The notes beneath the pieces are model-generated. The model searched no databases. It was given only the letters and a program-made list of their open reading frames with translations, and had not been told where the DNA came from. A stretch of 64,000 nt of DNA from Ketogulonicigenium robustum (GTDB taxonomy: Bacteria > Pseudomonadota > Alphaproteobacteria > Rhodobacterales > Rhodobacteraceae), in the NCBI RefSeq assembly GCF_002117445.1, contig NZ_CP019937.1:140001-204000 (forward strand), given 5' to 3'. Shown one piece after another: positions 47,885-57,900 of the stretch. Each line of letters opens with the position of its first letter. Within the stretch, counting starts at the first letter, position 1. The position numbers and the translations under genes are program-made.

Positions 47885-48295
47885 TCAATTTGTTTTGCGG
47901 GCGGGGATGAAGGGCAGCGGAAGGACGGGAATGCCATCCTCCAGCAGGGCGCGAGCGTCTTCCAGCTTGGCTTCGCCGTGGATGGGGCGGGTGGGGGCGT
48001 CGCCGTCATGCATGCGGCGGGCCTCGGCGGCGAAGGACATTCCGACGTAATCCGACTGTTCCTCGACCGCGCGTCGCAGGGCCTGAAGGGCAGGGTCGAC
48101 GTTGCTGTCGGCATCTGGGGCGGGCGCGGCGCTGCGGCTGATTTGCGGGGCCATCAGCGCTTTGGTTACGGCGGAACTGCCGCAGACCGCGCAGTTGATG
48201 TGCCCTGCGCCCTGCAGCGAATCGAATGCGGCGGCCGATTGGAACCAGCTGTCGAACTGGTGGTCGGCATCGCATCGCAGCGTGTAGCGGATCAT
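47885..48295 (-). CDS. DUF1178 family protein
   Basis: 136 aa from the second of two adjacent ATG codons, which is better spaced from GAAAGG. MIRYTLRCDADHQFDSWFQSAAAFDSL is the DUF1178 signature, with CAVCGSSAV as a zinc-knuckle-like pair together with the earlier Cys. The function is unknown. It lies 84 bp upstream of lysC on the same strand. Confidence 0.9.
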   Translation of the reverse strand: MIRYTLRCDADHQFDSWFQSAAAFDSLQGAGHINCAVCGSSAVTKALMAPQISRSAAPAPDADSNVDPALQALRRAVEEQSDYVGMSFAAEARRMHDGDAPTRPIHGEAKLEDARALLEDGIPVLPLPFIPARKTN

Positions 48296-48574
48296 CATAA
48301 GCCTTTCGGGGCAATCTTTGCGGGTCTTGTGCTGGATTTAGGCTTTTCGGGGCCCGATGCAACGGCCCGATGCAACCCCAGCGCAAAAGCCCCCGCGATG
48401 ATTGCGGTGGTTTTCGTTGTCGCAGCACGAGGGATGTGTAATTAATTTGGCAAGCCCCCAAGGCGCGGCCGATTTGTTTTGATGGCTGCGCTGCGGGATG
48501 AAACGAAGCAGGCGGATCGTTCAGCCAATCACCAACGGCCATCGCGGCAGCGCGGGGCCGCCCCAGAGAAAGCC

Positions 48575-49267
48575 ATGCCGGTCATGATGTCGTCGTCTCT
48601 TGCGCCCCACGCTGCCCAAAACGACCTTGCGCAACTGCGTATTACAATGGTCGATCGCCAAGTCAGGCCGTCCGATGTGACCGCCTATCCTGTGATTGCC
48701 GCAATGCTAGACTTGCCGCGCGAGGAATTCGTGCCCGCTGCGCTGCGCGAGGTCGCCTATAGCGGGGCCGATCTGGCCATTGCCCCGGGGCGCGCCATGC
48801 CCGAGCCGCGCACCTTGGCCAAGATGGTCGATGCGTTGGCCGTATCGCAAGATGATCGGGTGCTGGTGGTGGGCGCGGGCTTGGGCTATGGCGCGGCCTT
48901 GATTGCACGGCTTGCCCAATCTGTGGTCGCGTTGGAAGAACTGCCGCATTTGGCCGCCGCTGCTCAGCAGGCGCTGGCCGATCACGCCCCGAATGCCCGC
49001 GTTTTGCAGGGTAAACTGGCCGAAGGTGCGCCGGAAAACGCGCCGTTCGACGTTATTTTGGTGGAAGGCGGCGTCAACGCTGTGCCCGTCGCGCTTTCGG
49101 CACAGCTGGCCGAAGGAGGCCGGATTTGTGCGGTCTTTGTGCAAGGTGGTCTGGGGCAGGTGCGTGTCGGAACGCAACAGGGCGGGCAGATTTACTGGCG
49201 TCTTGCCTTTACTGCTATGCTGCCGGTGCTGCCGGGCTTTGCAACTTCAAGTGAATTCGCCCTGTAA
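48575..49267 (+). CDS. protein-L-isoaspartate O-methyltransferase-like protein
   Basis: 230 aa from the ATG at 48575 (other ATGs lie 3 and 4 codons later; an earlier one at 48479 looks too long). It has MVDRQVRPSDVTAYPVIAAML, PREEFVP and the SAM-binding segment DRVLVVGAGLGYGAALIARL. The family's usual post-I motif and C-terminus are shortened. It belongs to the PCMT-like group that in Rhodobacterales precedes tolC. True repair activity on isoaspartate is uncertain, because the canonical substrate loop is not obvious. Confidence 0.82.
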   Translation: MPVMMSSSLAPHAAQNDLAQLRITMVDRQVRPSDVTAYPVIAAMLDLPREEFVPAALREVAYSGADLAIAPGRAMPEPRTLAKMVDALAVSQDDRVLVVGAGLGYGAALIARLAQSVVALEELPHLAAAAQQALADHAPNARVLQGKLAEGAPENAPFDVILVEGGVNAVPVALSAQLAEGGRICAVFVQGGLGQVRVGTQQGGQIYWRLAFTAMLPVLPGFATSSEFAL

Positions 49268-49299
49268 TTTTCAGGGTATCGAGGAAACGGTAGGATAAT

Positions 49300-50709
49300 A
49301 TGATCAATAAGCTGCGCAGCATTGTCGTGGGGGTCGTCGTCTCGATGGGGGTTGCCGCCCCCGCAGCACATGCCGAGACATTGGCCGATGCGATGGCTTG
49401 GGCCTATGAATCCAGTGGCTTGTTGACGCAAAATCGCGCCCTGCTGCGCGCGGCGGACGAAGGGGTGGCCCAATCGATCGCGGCTCTGCGCCCGATTTTG
49501 AATTGGAGCGCGAACATTTCCTCGACGTTCCCGAACGCGACGTTGACGGACAGCCCGTTCACGACAGCCACCTTGGGAATCACGGCCAGCCTGACCTTGT
49601 ACGATGGCGGTCGCGGCCGGATGGGCGTGGATGCGGCCAAGGAAAGCGTGCTAGGCACCCGCGCGAACTTGCTGGCGATCGAACAACAAGTGCTGCTGCG
49701 CGTCGTGAACGCCTATATGAACGTGAAGCTGTATCAGGAATTCGTCAGCCTGCGCGAAAACAACGTGCGCGTGATTTCGGAAGAACTTCGCGCTGCGCAA
49801 GACCAATACGAGGTGGGGCAGATCACGCGCACCAGCGTGGCCCAAGCCGAGGCTGCCCTGGCGACTGCGCGCGCGACATTGGTCTCGGAACAAGGCAACC
49901 TGACCCGCGCCCGCGAGGAATACCGCGTAGCTACCGGCCGCTTGCCGGGCGCGCTGGCGGCCGCGACGCCCGCCCGCATCACCCAATCGTTGGAGGAAGC
50001 GCGCGCCATCGCGCTGCAGCGCCACCCCGCGATTGTGCAGGCCCGCCACACAGCCGCTGCCGCCGACATTAATGTCGAACGCGCACGTACCGCCACCATC
50101 CCGACTGTGTCGGGTACGGCTAATCTGGGCCGCACACATTACATCACCGATAGTCAGACTGGTATAGCGCAGGCAGGATCGAACAGCGACTCGCTGACAG
50201 TCGGCATCGGCATCAGCGGCCCGATTTATCAAGGCGGCGCGCTGGCCAGCCAGATGCGTCAGGTGATGGCCAATCGCGATGCGTCGCGGGCGGCCCTGCT
50301 GACGGCATCGGATTCGGTCAGCCAGTCGGTCGCGAACGCCTATTCGCTGCGCGAAGTTGCGCGCGTCTCGCGCGAATCATACGCCAGCATGGTCACCGCC
50401 GCGCAGCTTGCCTTTGACGGCACGCGCGAGGAAGCGAGCCTTGGTGCCGCGACGACCGTTGACGTACTGGATGCCGAACAGACCTTGCTGGACGCCCGCG
50501 CCAGCCAGATTTCCGCGCAGTATAACGAGATTACGGCAGGCTACTCGGTCCTCTCCTCGATGGGGCTGTTGACGGCCGAGAATCTGGGGTTGAATGTGCA
50601 GATCTATGATCCGACCGCCTACTACAACCTGGTGGACGACGCACCGGGGCTGGTCTCGGCGCAGGGCCGCGCGCTGGACCGTGTGCTGCAAGCGATCGGA
50701 CGTGAATGA
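49300..50709 (+). CDS. tolC: TolC-family outer-membrane efflux protein
   Basis: 469 aa with a signal peptide ending AAPAAHAET. Two structural repeats of the TolC fold are visible: ETLADAMAWAYESSGLLTQNRALLRAADEGV and, in the second half, SLEEARAIALQRHPAIVQARHTAAAADINVERA. Long heptad-like helices and TLYDGGRGRM and GPIYQGGALASQMRQ mark the barrel strands. It is the outer-membrane exit duct for type I secretion and RND pumps, and could serve the pump at 54957-59270. It follows the PCMT-like gene by 32 bp. Confidence 0.93.
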   Translation: MINKLRSIVVGVVVSMGVAAPAAHAETLADAMAWAYESSGLLTQNRALLRAADEGVAQSIAALRPILNWSANISSTFPNATLTDSPFTTATLGITASLTLYDGGRGRMGVDAAKESVLGTRANLLAIEQQVLLRVVNAYMNVKLYQEFVSLRENNVRVISEELRAAQDQYEVGQITRTSVAQAEAALATARATLVSEQGNLTRAREEYRVATGRLPGALAAATPARITQSLEEARAIALQRHPAIVQARHTAAAADINVERARTATIPTVSGTANLGRTHYITDSQTGIAQAGSNSDSLTVGIGISGPIYQGGALASQMRQVMANRDASRAALLTASDSVSQSVANAYSLREVARVSRESYASMVTAAQLAFDGTREEASLGAATTVDVLDAEQTLLDARASQISAQYNEITAGYSVLSSMGLLTAENLGLNVQIYDPTAYYNLVDDAPGLVSAQGRALDRVLQAIGRE

Positions 50710-50753
50710 CTTAGGGCGCTTTTGCCGTGCCCGCATAACCAGACAGGACGCTC

Positions 50754-51161
50754 ATGCCCGAAATCCGCCCGAATCAAAGTAACGATATTCTGGCCGCGAT
50801 TCGTAAGCTGGTCGACGGCGCGTTGGATGATGCAGCGGCGGATGCAGGGGCAGGGGTGACAGCGCCGTTGCTGCTGACCCCGTCGCTGCGGGTCGACGCG
50901 CCGGTGGATGCGCCGGTGAACGTGCCGTTTCACGGCCGCGCCCCGCAATTTGGCGCCGGCGAGGATGCCGCCGCCGACCGCCCCGCGCATCAGGCCCCCG
51001 TGGCGCCCACGCTGCCGGATGATGCTGCTTTGCGCCAGTTGGTCGCCGAGGTTCTGCGCGCCGAGCTGCAGGGCGAGTTGGGCGAGCGGATCACCCGCAA
51101 CGTTCGCAAACTGGTCCACCGCGAGGTTTTGCGTGCAAACGGCGGACGTGATCTGGATTGA
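50754..51161 (+). CDS. small protein with PopZ/DUF2497-like C-terminus
   Basis: 135 aa. The N-terminus (NDILAAIRKLVDGALDD) is followed by a low-complexity Ala/Pro/Val/Asp-rich linker and a helical tail, LRQLVAEVLRAELQGELGERITRNVRKLVHREV. That tail matches the oligomerisation region of PopZ/DUF2497 proteins, polar scaffolds in alphaproteobacteria. It is shorter than Caulobacter PopZ. The assignment rests on the tail pattern, so treat it as tentative. Confidence 0.65.
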   Translation: MPEIRPNQSNDILAAIRKLVDGALDDAAADAGAGVTAPLLLTPSLRVDAPVDAPVNVPFHGRAPQFGAGEDAAADRPAHQAPVAPTLPDDAALRQLVAEVLRAELQGELGERITRNVRKLVHREVLRANGGRDLD

Positions 51162-51238
51162 CCCGCCCGGCTTCCGCTTGGTCACAGGAATTCGCTGTTG
51201 ACGGGCGTTGCGCCTTGCCCTAAATCCGCCTCACGTTT

Positions 51239-51315
51239 GGCGGAGTAGCTCAGTCGGTTAGAGCAGCGGAATCATAATCCGCGTGTCGGGGGTTCGAGTC
51301 CCTCCTCCGCTACCA
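51239..51315 (+). tRNA. elongator tRNA-Met (CAT)
   Basis: A 77-nt cloverleaf with encoded CCA and anticodon CAT at 51273-51275. The acceptor ends in a G-T pair at 1-72 and it lacks the initiator C1-A72 mismatch. The body matches alphaproteobacterial elongator Met and not the lysidine-modified Ile2. Confidence 0.92.
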
Positions 51316-51369
51316 CATCCCCCCTGATTGATGTTCGGATCTTAGGAAAGCTGAAATAAGCTGGGCCTT

Positions 51370-53037
51370 ATGCTGCGCGCCATAGTGTTTATGGCGGGGG
51401 CTAATCTGGACGCGCAAGATTTTGTTCTGCAGCATTTTTCTGTGGCAGCGCGTATATATGGCGACGGGCAACCGGTAGATTTCTCCGACACATGGGGGGA
51501 TCTGGTCAATACGCTGAAATGGTCGACGCTGACGACGGCGGGGTCCCTTCGTTTTCAACTGATCGGGCGGGGGCGATACAGTCTGCACCTTACCGCGCTG
51601 CGGGCCGGTGGCGCGGTGGCGCTGCCTGTGATCCACGGGATAGCAGGGCAGGCGCTGACCCTGCCCATCGGCGACGTGCTGCAAATTGCGGTGCGCGCGC
51701 AGGGTGATTTGCGCGTGATGGGTTGCACCTTGCTGGGCGCGCAGCCTGCGCAGGTTGCCGATCTGGCCATCTGTATTCCGGCCTACGGGGCGGGGCGCGG
51801 CCTTGCGACCAAGCTGGAAGTGATCGTCGACTATATGTGCCGGTTCCCTTTGGGGCGGTTTTGTCGCGTCATTGTTGTGGATCAGGGACTAAGCGAGGGG
51901 ATCTGTCCGTTCGAGGGGCTTCAGGTCATCCGCCAGCCGAACCTTGGTGGGGCAGGGGGCTTTGCCCGCGCGCTTTCCGCGTCGCAGGGCGCCAGCCACT
52001 GCCTTTTCACCGATGATGACGCCGGCATTTCGGCTGAGGCATTGCACCGAACTCATGCTTTTCTGTCGCTGGCGACAGGGGCCGACATCGCGGTCGCGGG
52101 CGCGATGACAACGCGCCAGCGGCCAGACCGGATTTGGGAAAACGGCGCGGTGTTCGACCGCTTTTGCAACGGGCTATTCCGCGATGTCGCGCGCGATGAT
52201 GTGGATGCCTTGGCCGAGCTGGAGCGGCAGACCGCGCAGTCCGCGTGGCAGCGACAATCCGCCCTTTATGGCGGGTGGTGGTTCTTTGCTTTCGCGCGGG
52301 CGCACGTGCGCGTCTGGCCGTTTCCCTACTTTCTGCGCGGTGATGATATTGGCTTTTCGCTGGCCAACCGCTTTCGCATTGCCACCCTGAACGGCGTGCA
52401 CGCCGCCCAAGATGATTTCGCCCTGAAAGAGGGGCCGCAGTCGCTGTTTTATGACCTACGCGGGCATCTCGTGCATCACATGGTTTTTGCGCAGCTGGCG
52501 CTGGGCCGATTCGCCGTCGGGTGGATTGGTGCGCTGTTCGTGCTGCGCAGCCTTGCGCGGTTCCGCTATGACGAGGCCGAGGCGCTGCTGATTGCGTGGC
52601 GGGATGTGATCGCAGGCCCGCGCCGCTTTGCGCTCGCCCCCGATGCGCAGCCGCAGCGCGCGCGCATTGCCGCGTTGCCGCGCGGGGCCGCTCACGACTT
52701 GCCTGCTGGCGGACGGTCGCAAAGGATGCCTCTGTGGTACTGGATGGCGACGATCAACGGGCAGCTTTTGCCCGGGGGGCGGGGGATCGCGCACCTGCCA
52801 GCGCTGCGCCGCCGCGATATGGCCGCCATCTGGGGCGCGCGCGCTATTGCCATTGAAGGTGAGCCAGTGGCCGCCCGCGACAGACGCCGATTTTTCCCAT
52901 TGTTTCTGCAGTTTGTCGCCGTATGGCTGCTATTCATCCTGCGCTTTAAGCATTTGGTCAGGGCCTATCGGGCAGCCTATCCGCAGCTAACAACGCAGCA
53001 GGCATGGGAAGGCTATGCTTCGACGGTCAAACCCTGA
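51370..53037 (+). CDS. GlfT2-like galactofuranosyltransferase (GT2-type)
   Basis: 555 aa. An N-terminal beta-sandwich (about 10-130) is followed by a GT-A domain: LAICIPAYGAGRGLATKLEVI, QPNLGGAGGFARAL, the DDD metal site Asp215-217 in LFTDDDAGIS and the catalytic RGDDIGFSLANRF (Asp325-326). This is the arrangement of mycobacterial GlfT2. The C-terminal region contains a hydrophobic helix (FLQFVAVWLLFILRF). It would transfer UDP-galactofuranose or a related sugar at the cytoplasmic face of the membrane. No UDP-galactopyranose mutase is in the window. Confidence 0.85.
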   Translation: MLRAIVFMAGANLDAQDFVLQHFSVAARIYGDGQPVDFSDTWGDLVNTLKWSTLTTAGSLRFQLIGRGRYSLHLTALRAGGAVALPVIHGIAGQALTLPIGDVLQIAVRAQGDLRVMGCTLLGAQPAQVADLAICIPAYGAGRGLATKLEVIVDYMCRFPLGRFCRVIVVDQGLSEGICPFEGLQVIRQPNLGGAGGFARALSASQGASHCLFTDDDAGISAEALHRTHAFLSLATGADIAVAGAMTTRQRPDRIWENGAVFDRFCNGLFRDVARDDVDALAELERQTAQSAWQRQSALYGGWWFFAFARAHVRVWPFPYFLRGDDIGFSLANRFRIATLNGVHAAQDDFALKEGPQSLFYDLRGHLVHHMVFAQLALGRFAVGWIGALFVLRSLARFRYDEAEALLIAWRDVIAGPRRFALAPDAQPQRARIAALPRGAAHDLPAGGRSQRMPLWYWMATINGQLLPGGRGIAHLPALRRRDMAAIWGARAIAIEGEPVAARDRRRFFPLFLQFVAVWLLFILRFKHLVRAYRAAYPQLTTQQAWEGYASTVKP

Positions 53038-53785
53038 CGCATCTTTGGTGGTTTTTGGCAGCTCCAGCACCGAGGCGTTCGACTATCTGTTCGGCAGCCA
53101 CGACCGCTACCACCCCTTCTGGGCCTCGGGATGGAGCGCGCGGAGCCTCGGGCGACCACAGGTGCAGGATTACGTCTTCCAGTTGCTGGCGGGGGTGCGC
53201 GCGCCCGCGCAGATTGTCTTGGCATTCGGGATGCAAGATCTGATGTTCGGGTTGCCGGCAGCGTTGCGCGCGGCGGGGTACAGCGGCGTGGTTCACTGCG
53301 ATGACCCCGAAGCTGCGCGGCTGGCCGAGGTTTCCGTGGCCAGCGCAATTCTGGGGCAGGTCGCGCTGATGCGCGCGCTGCGCGCGGCAGGCTACGGCGA
53401 GGCTACCGCGTTCTTCTGGGCACCCCCACCGGATTTGCCCGCCGATTATTGGGTGTCACGCGGCCTGCCCGCGCTACCGCCCGCGTTCATCGGGCAGCTT
53501 TATCGCAGCATGGGGCCGCGTATGCGACGTCATAAAGTGCAGGTGTTGGATGTAACCGACCAGTTCGGCGGCGCGCTTTTGCAGCCCACATTCGCGCGGT
53601 CGGGTGCGGCTGATCATCACCCTGACTACATTCGATGCCAGCGCGCTTTGTGGGCGGCGCTGCAGCCCCTGCAGCCCGTTCTACCGAAGCGGCGCTATTG
53701 GCGAAGGCGCGCGTGGGGGCACGAACGGGTTATGATCGGGGATCTGCTGGCGACGGGGTTGGCTCGCCCGCGCACCTGCCGTTAG
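53015..53785 (+). CDS. SGNH-hydrolase-like protein
   Basis: 256 aa, overlapping the glycosyltransferase by 23 nt. LVVFGSSSTEAF near residue 11 could be block I with the nucleophile Ser, VLAFGMQDL a GxxD-like block, and ADHHPDYI a DxxH-type C-terminal block. The fit to the SGNH family is partial, so a glycan O-acyl hydrolase or transferase role is a hypothesis. No signal peptide is seen. Its 3' 105 nt overlap the convergent AGE-family gene. Confidence 0.6.
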   Translation: MLRRSNPDASLVVFGSSSTEAFDYLFGSHDRYHPFWASGWSARSLGRPQVQDYVFQLLAGVRAPAQIVLAFGMQDLMFGLPAALRAAGYSGVVHCDDPEAARLAEVSVASAILGQVALMRALRAAGYGEATAFFWAPPPDLPADYWVSRGLPALPPAFIGQLYRSMGPRMRRHKVQVLDVTDQFGGALLQPTFARSGAADHHPDYIRCQRALWAALQPLQPVLPKRRYWRRRAWGHERVMIGDLLATGLARPRTCR

Positions 53786-54841
53786 GCCCGCCCGCGGCTG
53801 CACATCATGCCACGCCCGCCACGCGTTGAAGATATGATAAAAGCTTGAGCTAGGCATATGCGCGGCGGTGATCCGGCCCGCGTGGTCGCGCGCGTCGATC
53901 CACCCGCCTTGGGGGGTAAGATAGCTGTGCGCGATGCGCTGAATGATGGCTTCTGGTGTCAGGTGGGGCGGCAGCACACGCCCACGCGCGCGCTGGGCTA
54001 GCGCCGCCCGCAGCAATTCCGTTTGCGGCCACAGCCGTCGCCCCGCAAGCGGATCGTCGGCTTGATCTGGCAGAAAGCCCGCGTGGCCCAACGCGCGGGT
54101 TGCGGCTGAAAAGATGGTGTCCAAATCGGCTGCGGCAGCTATTTGCGGGTCTTGATGGCCCAGATAGACCCATTCTGCGCCGTGGCCCGGTTCGACCCGC
54201 TGCCCTTGCTTGACGGGGCGCCAGTGAGCATCGAACAGCTCTAGCACCGTGCCGTCGGGTTGCAGGAAGACGGTCAGAAACAGCGCGCGGCACTCGTCGG
54301 CCACTTCGGCCCAGTCGGGGTCGCCTGTGGCGCGATGGGCAGCGGATGCGGCCTCGAACAGGTGCATATGCGCGTTTTGCGTGCGCGGGGCGCACCGCAG
54401 GCGGTCGTCCCACCAACCCAGCGGGGCACGCAGCTTGGCCAAGGCCTGTTTCAGCCAATCCCACGGTATGACGGGGGCGGGACATTCGGCGTTGGCGAGG
54501 ATGTAAAAGGCCAGATCATACAACCGGTGCGCATCACCCACCGGCCTGCCGTGATTGTCGCTGGCGATGGGAATAAAGCCCGACGCCGCCGTGCGATGGG
54601 CGAATGCCAGCAGATGCTGCGCCAAGGGTAAGTCATCGGTGCCCATGTCGCGCGCGGCTGCGGCAAATACGAACGCCTGTCGCGCGTGAACACGGCTGCG
54701 GCGCAGGGGGTAGAGCGCCGCACTGCCATCTGCGCGGATGTGTTCAACAGCGCCAAATCCGTTCGGGCAGAGCCCGCGCGCGCGCCAGAACGGCAGCGCG
54801 CGGTGGCGAATCCACGCGCTAAAGTCAAACGCGGCGGGCAT
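53681..54841 (-). CDS. AGE-family sugar epimerase/isomerase
   Basis: 386 aa alpha6/alpha6-barrel protein of the N-acylglucosamine 2-epimerase group. RQAFVFAAAARDMG, NAHMHLFEAASAAHRATGD, VEPGHGAEWVYL, RLWPQTELLRA and MPSSSFYHI hold the expected His and Glu catalytic positions (HAEW-type and MPxxxxYHI). Members interconvert mannose with fructose or GlcNAc with ManNAc. The last 40 residues are Pro/Arg-rich, extend past the usual end and coincide with the overlap with the opposite gene. It probably supplies a sugar for the adjacent glycosyltransferase. Confidence 0.85.
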   Translation of the reverse strand: MPAAFDFSAWIRHRALPFWRARGLCPNGFGAVEHIRADGSAALYPLRRSRVHARQAFVFAAAARDMGTDDLPLAQHLLAFAHRTAASGFIPIASDNHGRPVGDAHRLYDLAFYILANAECPAPVIPWDWLKQALAKLRAPLGWWDDRLRCAPRTQNAHMHLFEAASAAHRATGDPDWAEVADECRALFLTVFLQPDGTVLELFDAHWRPVKQGQRVEPGHGAEWVYLGHQDPQIAAAADLDTIFSAATRALGHAGFLPDQADDPLAGRRLWPQTELLRAALAQRARGRVLPPHLTPEAIIQRIAHSYLTPQGGWIDARDHAGRITAAHMPSSSFYHIFNAWRAWHDVQPRAGLTAGARASQPRRQQIPDHNPFVPPRAPSPIAPLR

Positions 54842-54956
54842 AGCCAGACGGGCGCTTTCGCAACCGCCCCGTACCTGTCGCCCCGAACGCCTGATCTTTC
54901 ATGGTGCCCCCCGCATGCTATATCTACATTTGGGGGGCATGATGCTTAAAAAGGTG

Positions 54957-57900
54957 TTAACTCTCGGATTTCAGGGTGTTGCGCTTGCTGCCAAATAGGC
55001 GCGTGACGACAACGTAGAAGGCGGGCACCAGAAAGATACCGATCACGGTCGATGCGACCATCCCGCCCAGCACGCCGATCCCGATCGCGTGTTGCGCCGC
55101 GGCCCCCGCGCCATCGGCGATAGCCAGCGGCAGCACGCCCAACATGAACGCGATCGAGGTCATCAAGATGGGGCGCAGGCGCAGGCGCGCGGCCTCGATC
55201 GCGGCTTCTTTCAGGTCCATGCCCCTGTCGAAGCGTTCTTTGGCGAATTCCACGATCAAAATCGCATTGCGCGAGGCCAGCCCGATTGTCGCCAGCAACC
55301 CGACCTTGAAATAGACGTCGTTGCTTTGGTCAAACAGCAGCGCCGCGCCCAATGCCCCCAGCGCGCCGATAGGGGCGGCCAGCAGCACGGCGAGGGGCAC
55401 CGACCAGCTTTCGTAAAGCGCCGCCAAGCACAGGAAAACCACCAGCGCCGACAGCGCGAACAGCAGCGGGGCTTGGGTGCCTGATTGGCGTTCCTGATAT
55501 GACAGCCCCGTCCACGCGACCCCGTAGCCGCCGTCCAGATCGGCGGCCATTTCTTCCATCGCGGCCATGGCGGCGCCCGATGACACGTCGGTTGCGGGCG
55601 AGCCGGACATCGACACCGCGCGCGATCCGCCAAAGCGCGCTAGGCTTGTGGGGACGACTTCCCATTTCTGGGTCATGAAAGCTGAAAACGGCACCATCTC
55701 GCCGCTGGAGTTGCGGGCGTTCCACTGCATTACGTCGTCGGCCTGCATGCGGTAATCGGCTTGCCCCTGCACCATGACGGGGCGCAGCGTGCCGTTGAAG
55801 GCAAAGTCATTCACTTGGCGGCCGGTGAAGATCGTCGCCAGCATGGCGTTCACATCGGATACCGATATCCCCAGCGCCGCCGCCTTCAGTTGGTCGACAT
55901 CCAGATTCAGCGCCACAGTCGAGCGTGTGGTGCCGCCGCGAATGTTGTTGACCGCGCCCGATGCGGTCGCTGCGGCATTCAGGTCGGCGGCGGCGTTCAG
56001 AAGGGCTTCTTGCCCGTTCGCGCCCTGATCGACCAGATACATCGAGAACCCCGAGGAATTCCCCAATGCCGGCATGGCGGGCGGCTGCATGAAGAAGATA
56101 TTGCCCGCGCGGTGCCCCGAAAAGCGGGCCGTGGCGCGCTGCACCAAGCTGGCCGCCGTGTGGTCGTGGCGGTCGTCGAAGGGGCGCAGCTTTACAAACA
56201 GCATCGCGCTGCCTTGCCCCGACCCGCCGAAACTGAACCCGAGGTTCGCGAACACGGCGTCGACCGTCGCGCTTTCTTCGTTCAGCAGGTAGTCTTCGAC
56301 CTCAAGCAAAACTTTTTCGGTTTGCGCGGTGGTTGCGCCGTCGTTCAGCGAAATCATCGCCATCAACACGCCTTGGTCTTCTTGCGGGATGAACGATGAC
56401 GGCAGGTTGTCGTAAAAATACCAAAGGGCGCCGGTAATGGCCGCCAGTGCGACCATCGATTGCACGGGCAGCTTCAAAATCCAGCGGTTGGTCTGGGCGT
56501 AGCGATTGGTGAACGCCGCAAGGCCGCTGTTGAACCAGCGCGCAGGGGGAAAGCGGCGCGGGCCGTGTTGCGGTTTCAGCAGCGTGGCGCACAGCGCGGG
56601 CGTCAGGATCAGCGCGACGAACAGCGACAGCACCATGGCCGAGATGATCGTGACTGAAAACTGGCGGTAGATCACGCCGGTCGACCCCGCCATGAACGCC
56701 ATGGGCAGGAACACGGCTGACAGCACGGTCACGATGCCGACCAGCGCGGGCGTGATTTCATGCATCGATTTGCGCGTGGCGGCGCGGGCGTCCAGACCCT
56801 CTTCCTCCATCACGCGTTCGACGTTTTCGACGACGACGATGGCATCATCGACCAGCAGGCCGATGGCCAGCACCAGCGCGAACATCGTCAGCGTGTTGAT
56901 CGACATACCGAACAGCGACAACACCCCAAATGTGCCCAGCACCACGACTGGTACGGCAAGGGTGGGGATCAGCGTGGCGCGCCAGCTTTGCAGGAAGATC
57001 AGAATGACAAGGAAGACCAGAATGACCGCCTCGGCAAGGGTGTGGTACACCTTCTCGATCGATTCCTCGACAAAGGGCGAGGTGTCGTAGGCGTAGGCAA
57101 TCTCGACCCCTTCGGGCAGGGCGTTTTGCAGCCCTTCCAGCGTGTGGCGCACGTTTTCGGCGGTATCGACCGCGTTGGCCCCCGAGCTGAGATTGACGCC
57201 AAAGCCTGCAGCGGGCTTGCCGTTGAAACGCGAATCCTGTCCGTAGCTTTCCTGCCCGATTTCAACGCGAGCCACATCGCCTAGGTAGACATGGCTGCCG
57301 TCCGAGTTGGTGCGCAGCAAGATACGCTGGAATTCCTCGGGCGAGGTCAGTTGCGATTGCGCCGTCATCGACACACTGAACTGTTGGCCCGGCACTACCG
57401 GCTGGCTGCCAAGGCTGCCGACAGTCACAGTGGCGTTGCGCGACGAAATGGCCGATGTGATGTCCGACGGTGTCATCTGGTACTGCACCAGTTTGAACGG
57501 ATCCAGCCAGATACGCATTGCATAAGATGTGCCAAAGGCTTGCAGCCCGCCCACGCCGTCGACGCGGGTGACGCTGGGCTCGATCAATTCGTTCATCATG
57601 TCGCCCAGTTGCAGCGTTGTATAGCTGCCGTCGTTCGACACCAGCGCGGCGACCATCAAGATGGAATCGGTCGACCGCGATACCGTCACACCGTTGCTTT
57701 GCACGCTGTCGGGCAGTTGGTTGGTGATCGACTGCATCCGGTTTTGCACCTGGATCTGCGCCATGTCGGCATCGATGGAATCATCGAAGGTCAGGGTGAC
57801 CGTCGCGCGGCCTTGTGACGATTGCGACACCATATAAAGCAACCCCTCTAGTTCAGAGAGGCCGTTCTCGATCGGGGTGGTAACCGCGTTTTCGACTGCT

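Noticed and set aside
51239-51315. tRNA-Ile2 (CAU read as lysidine-modified)
   Set aside because: The body and acceptor match alphaproteobacterial elongator Met and not the GGCCCC-type Ile2 acceptor.
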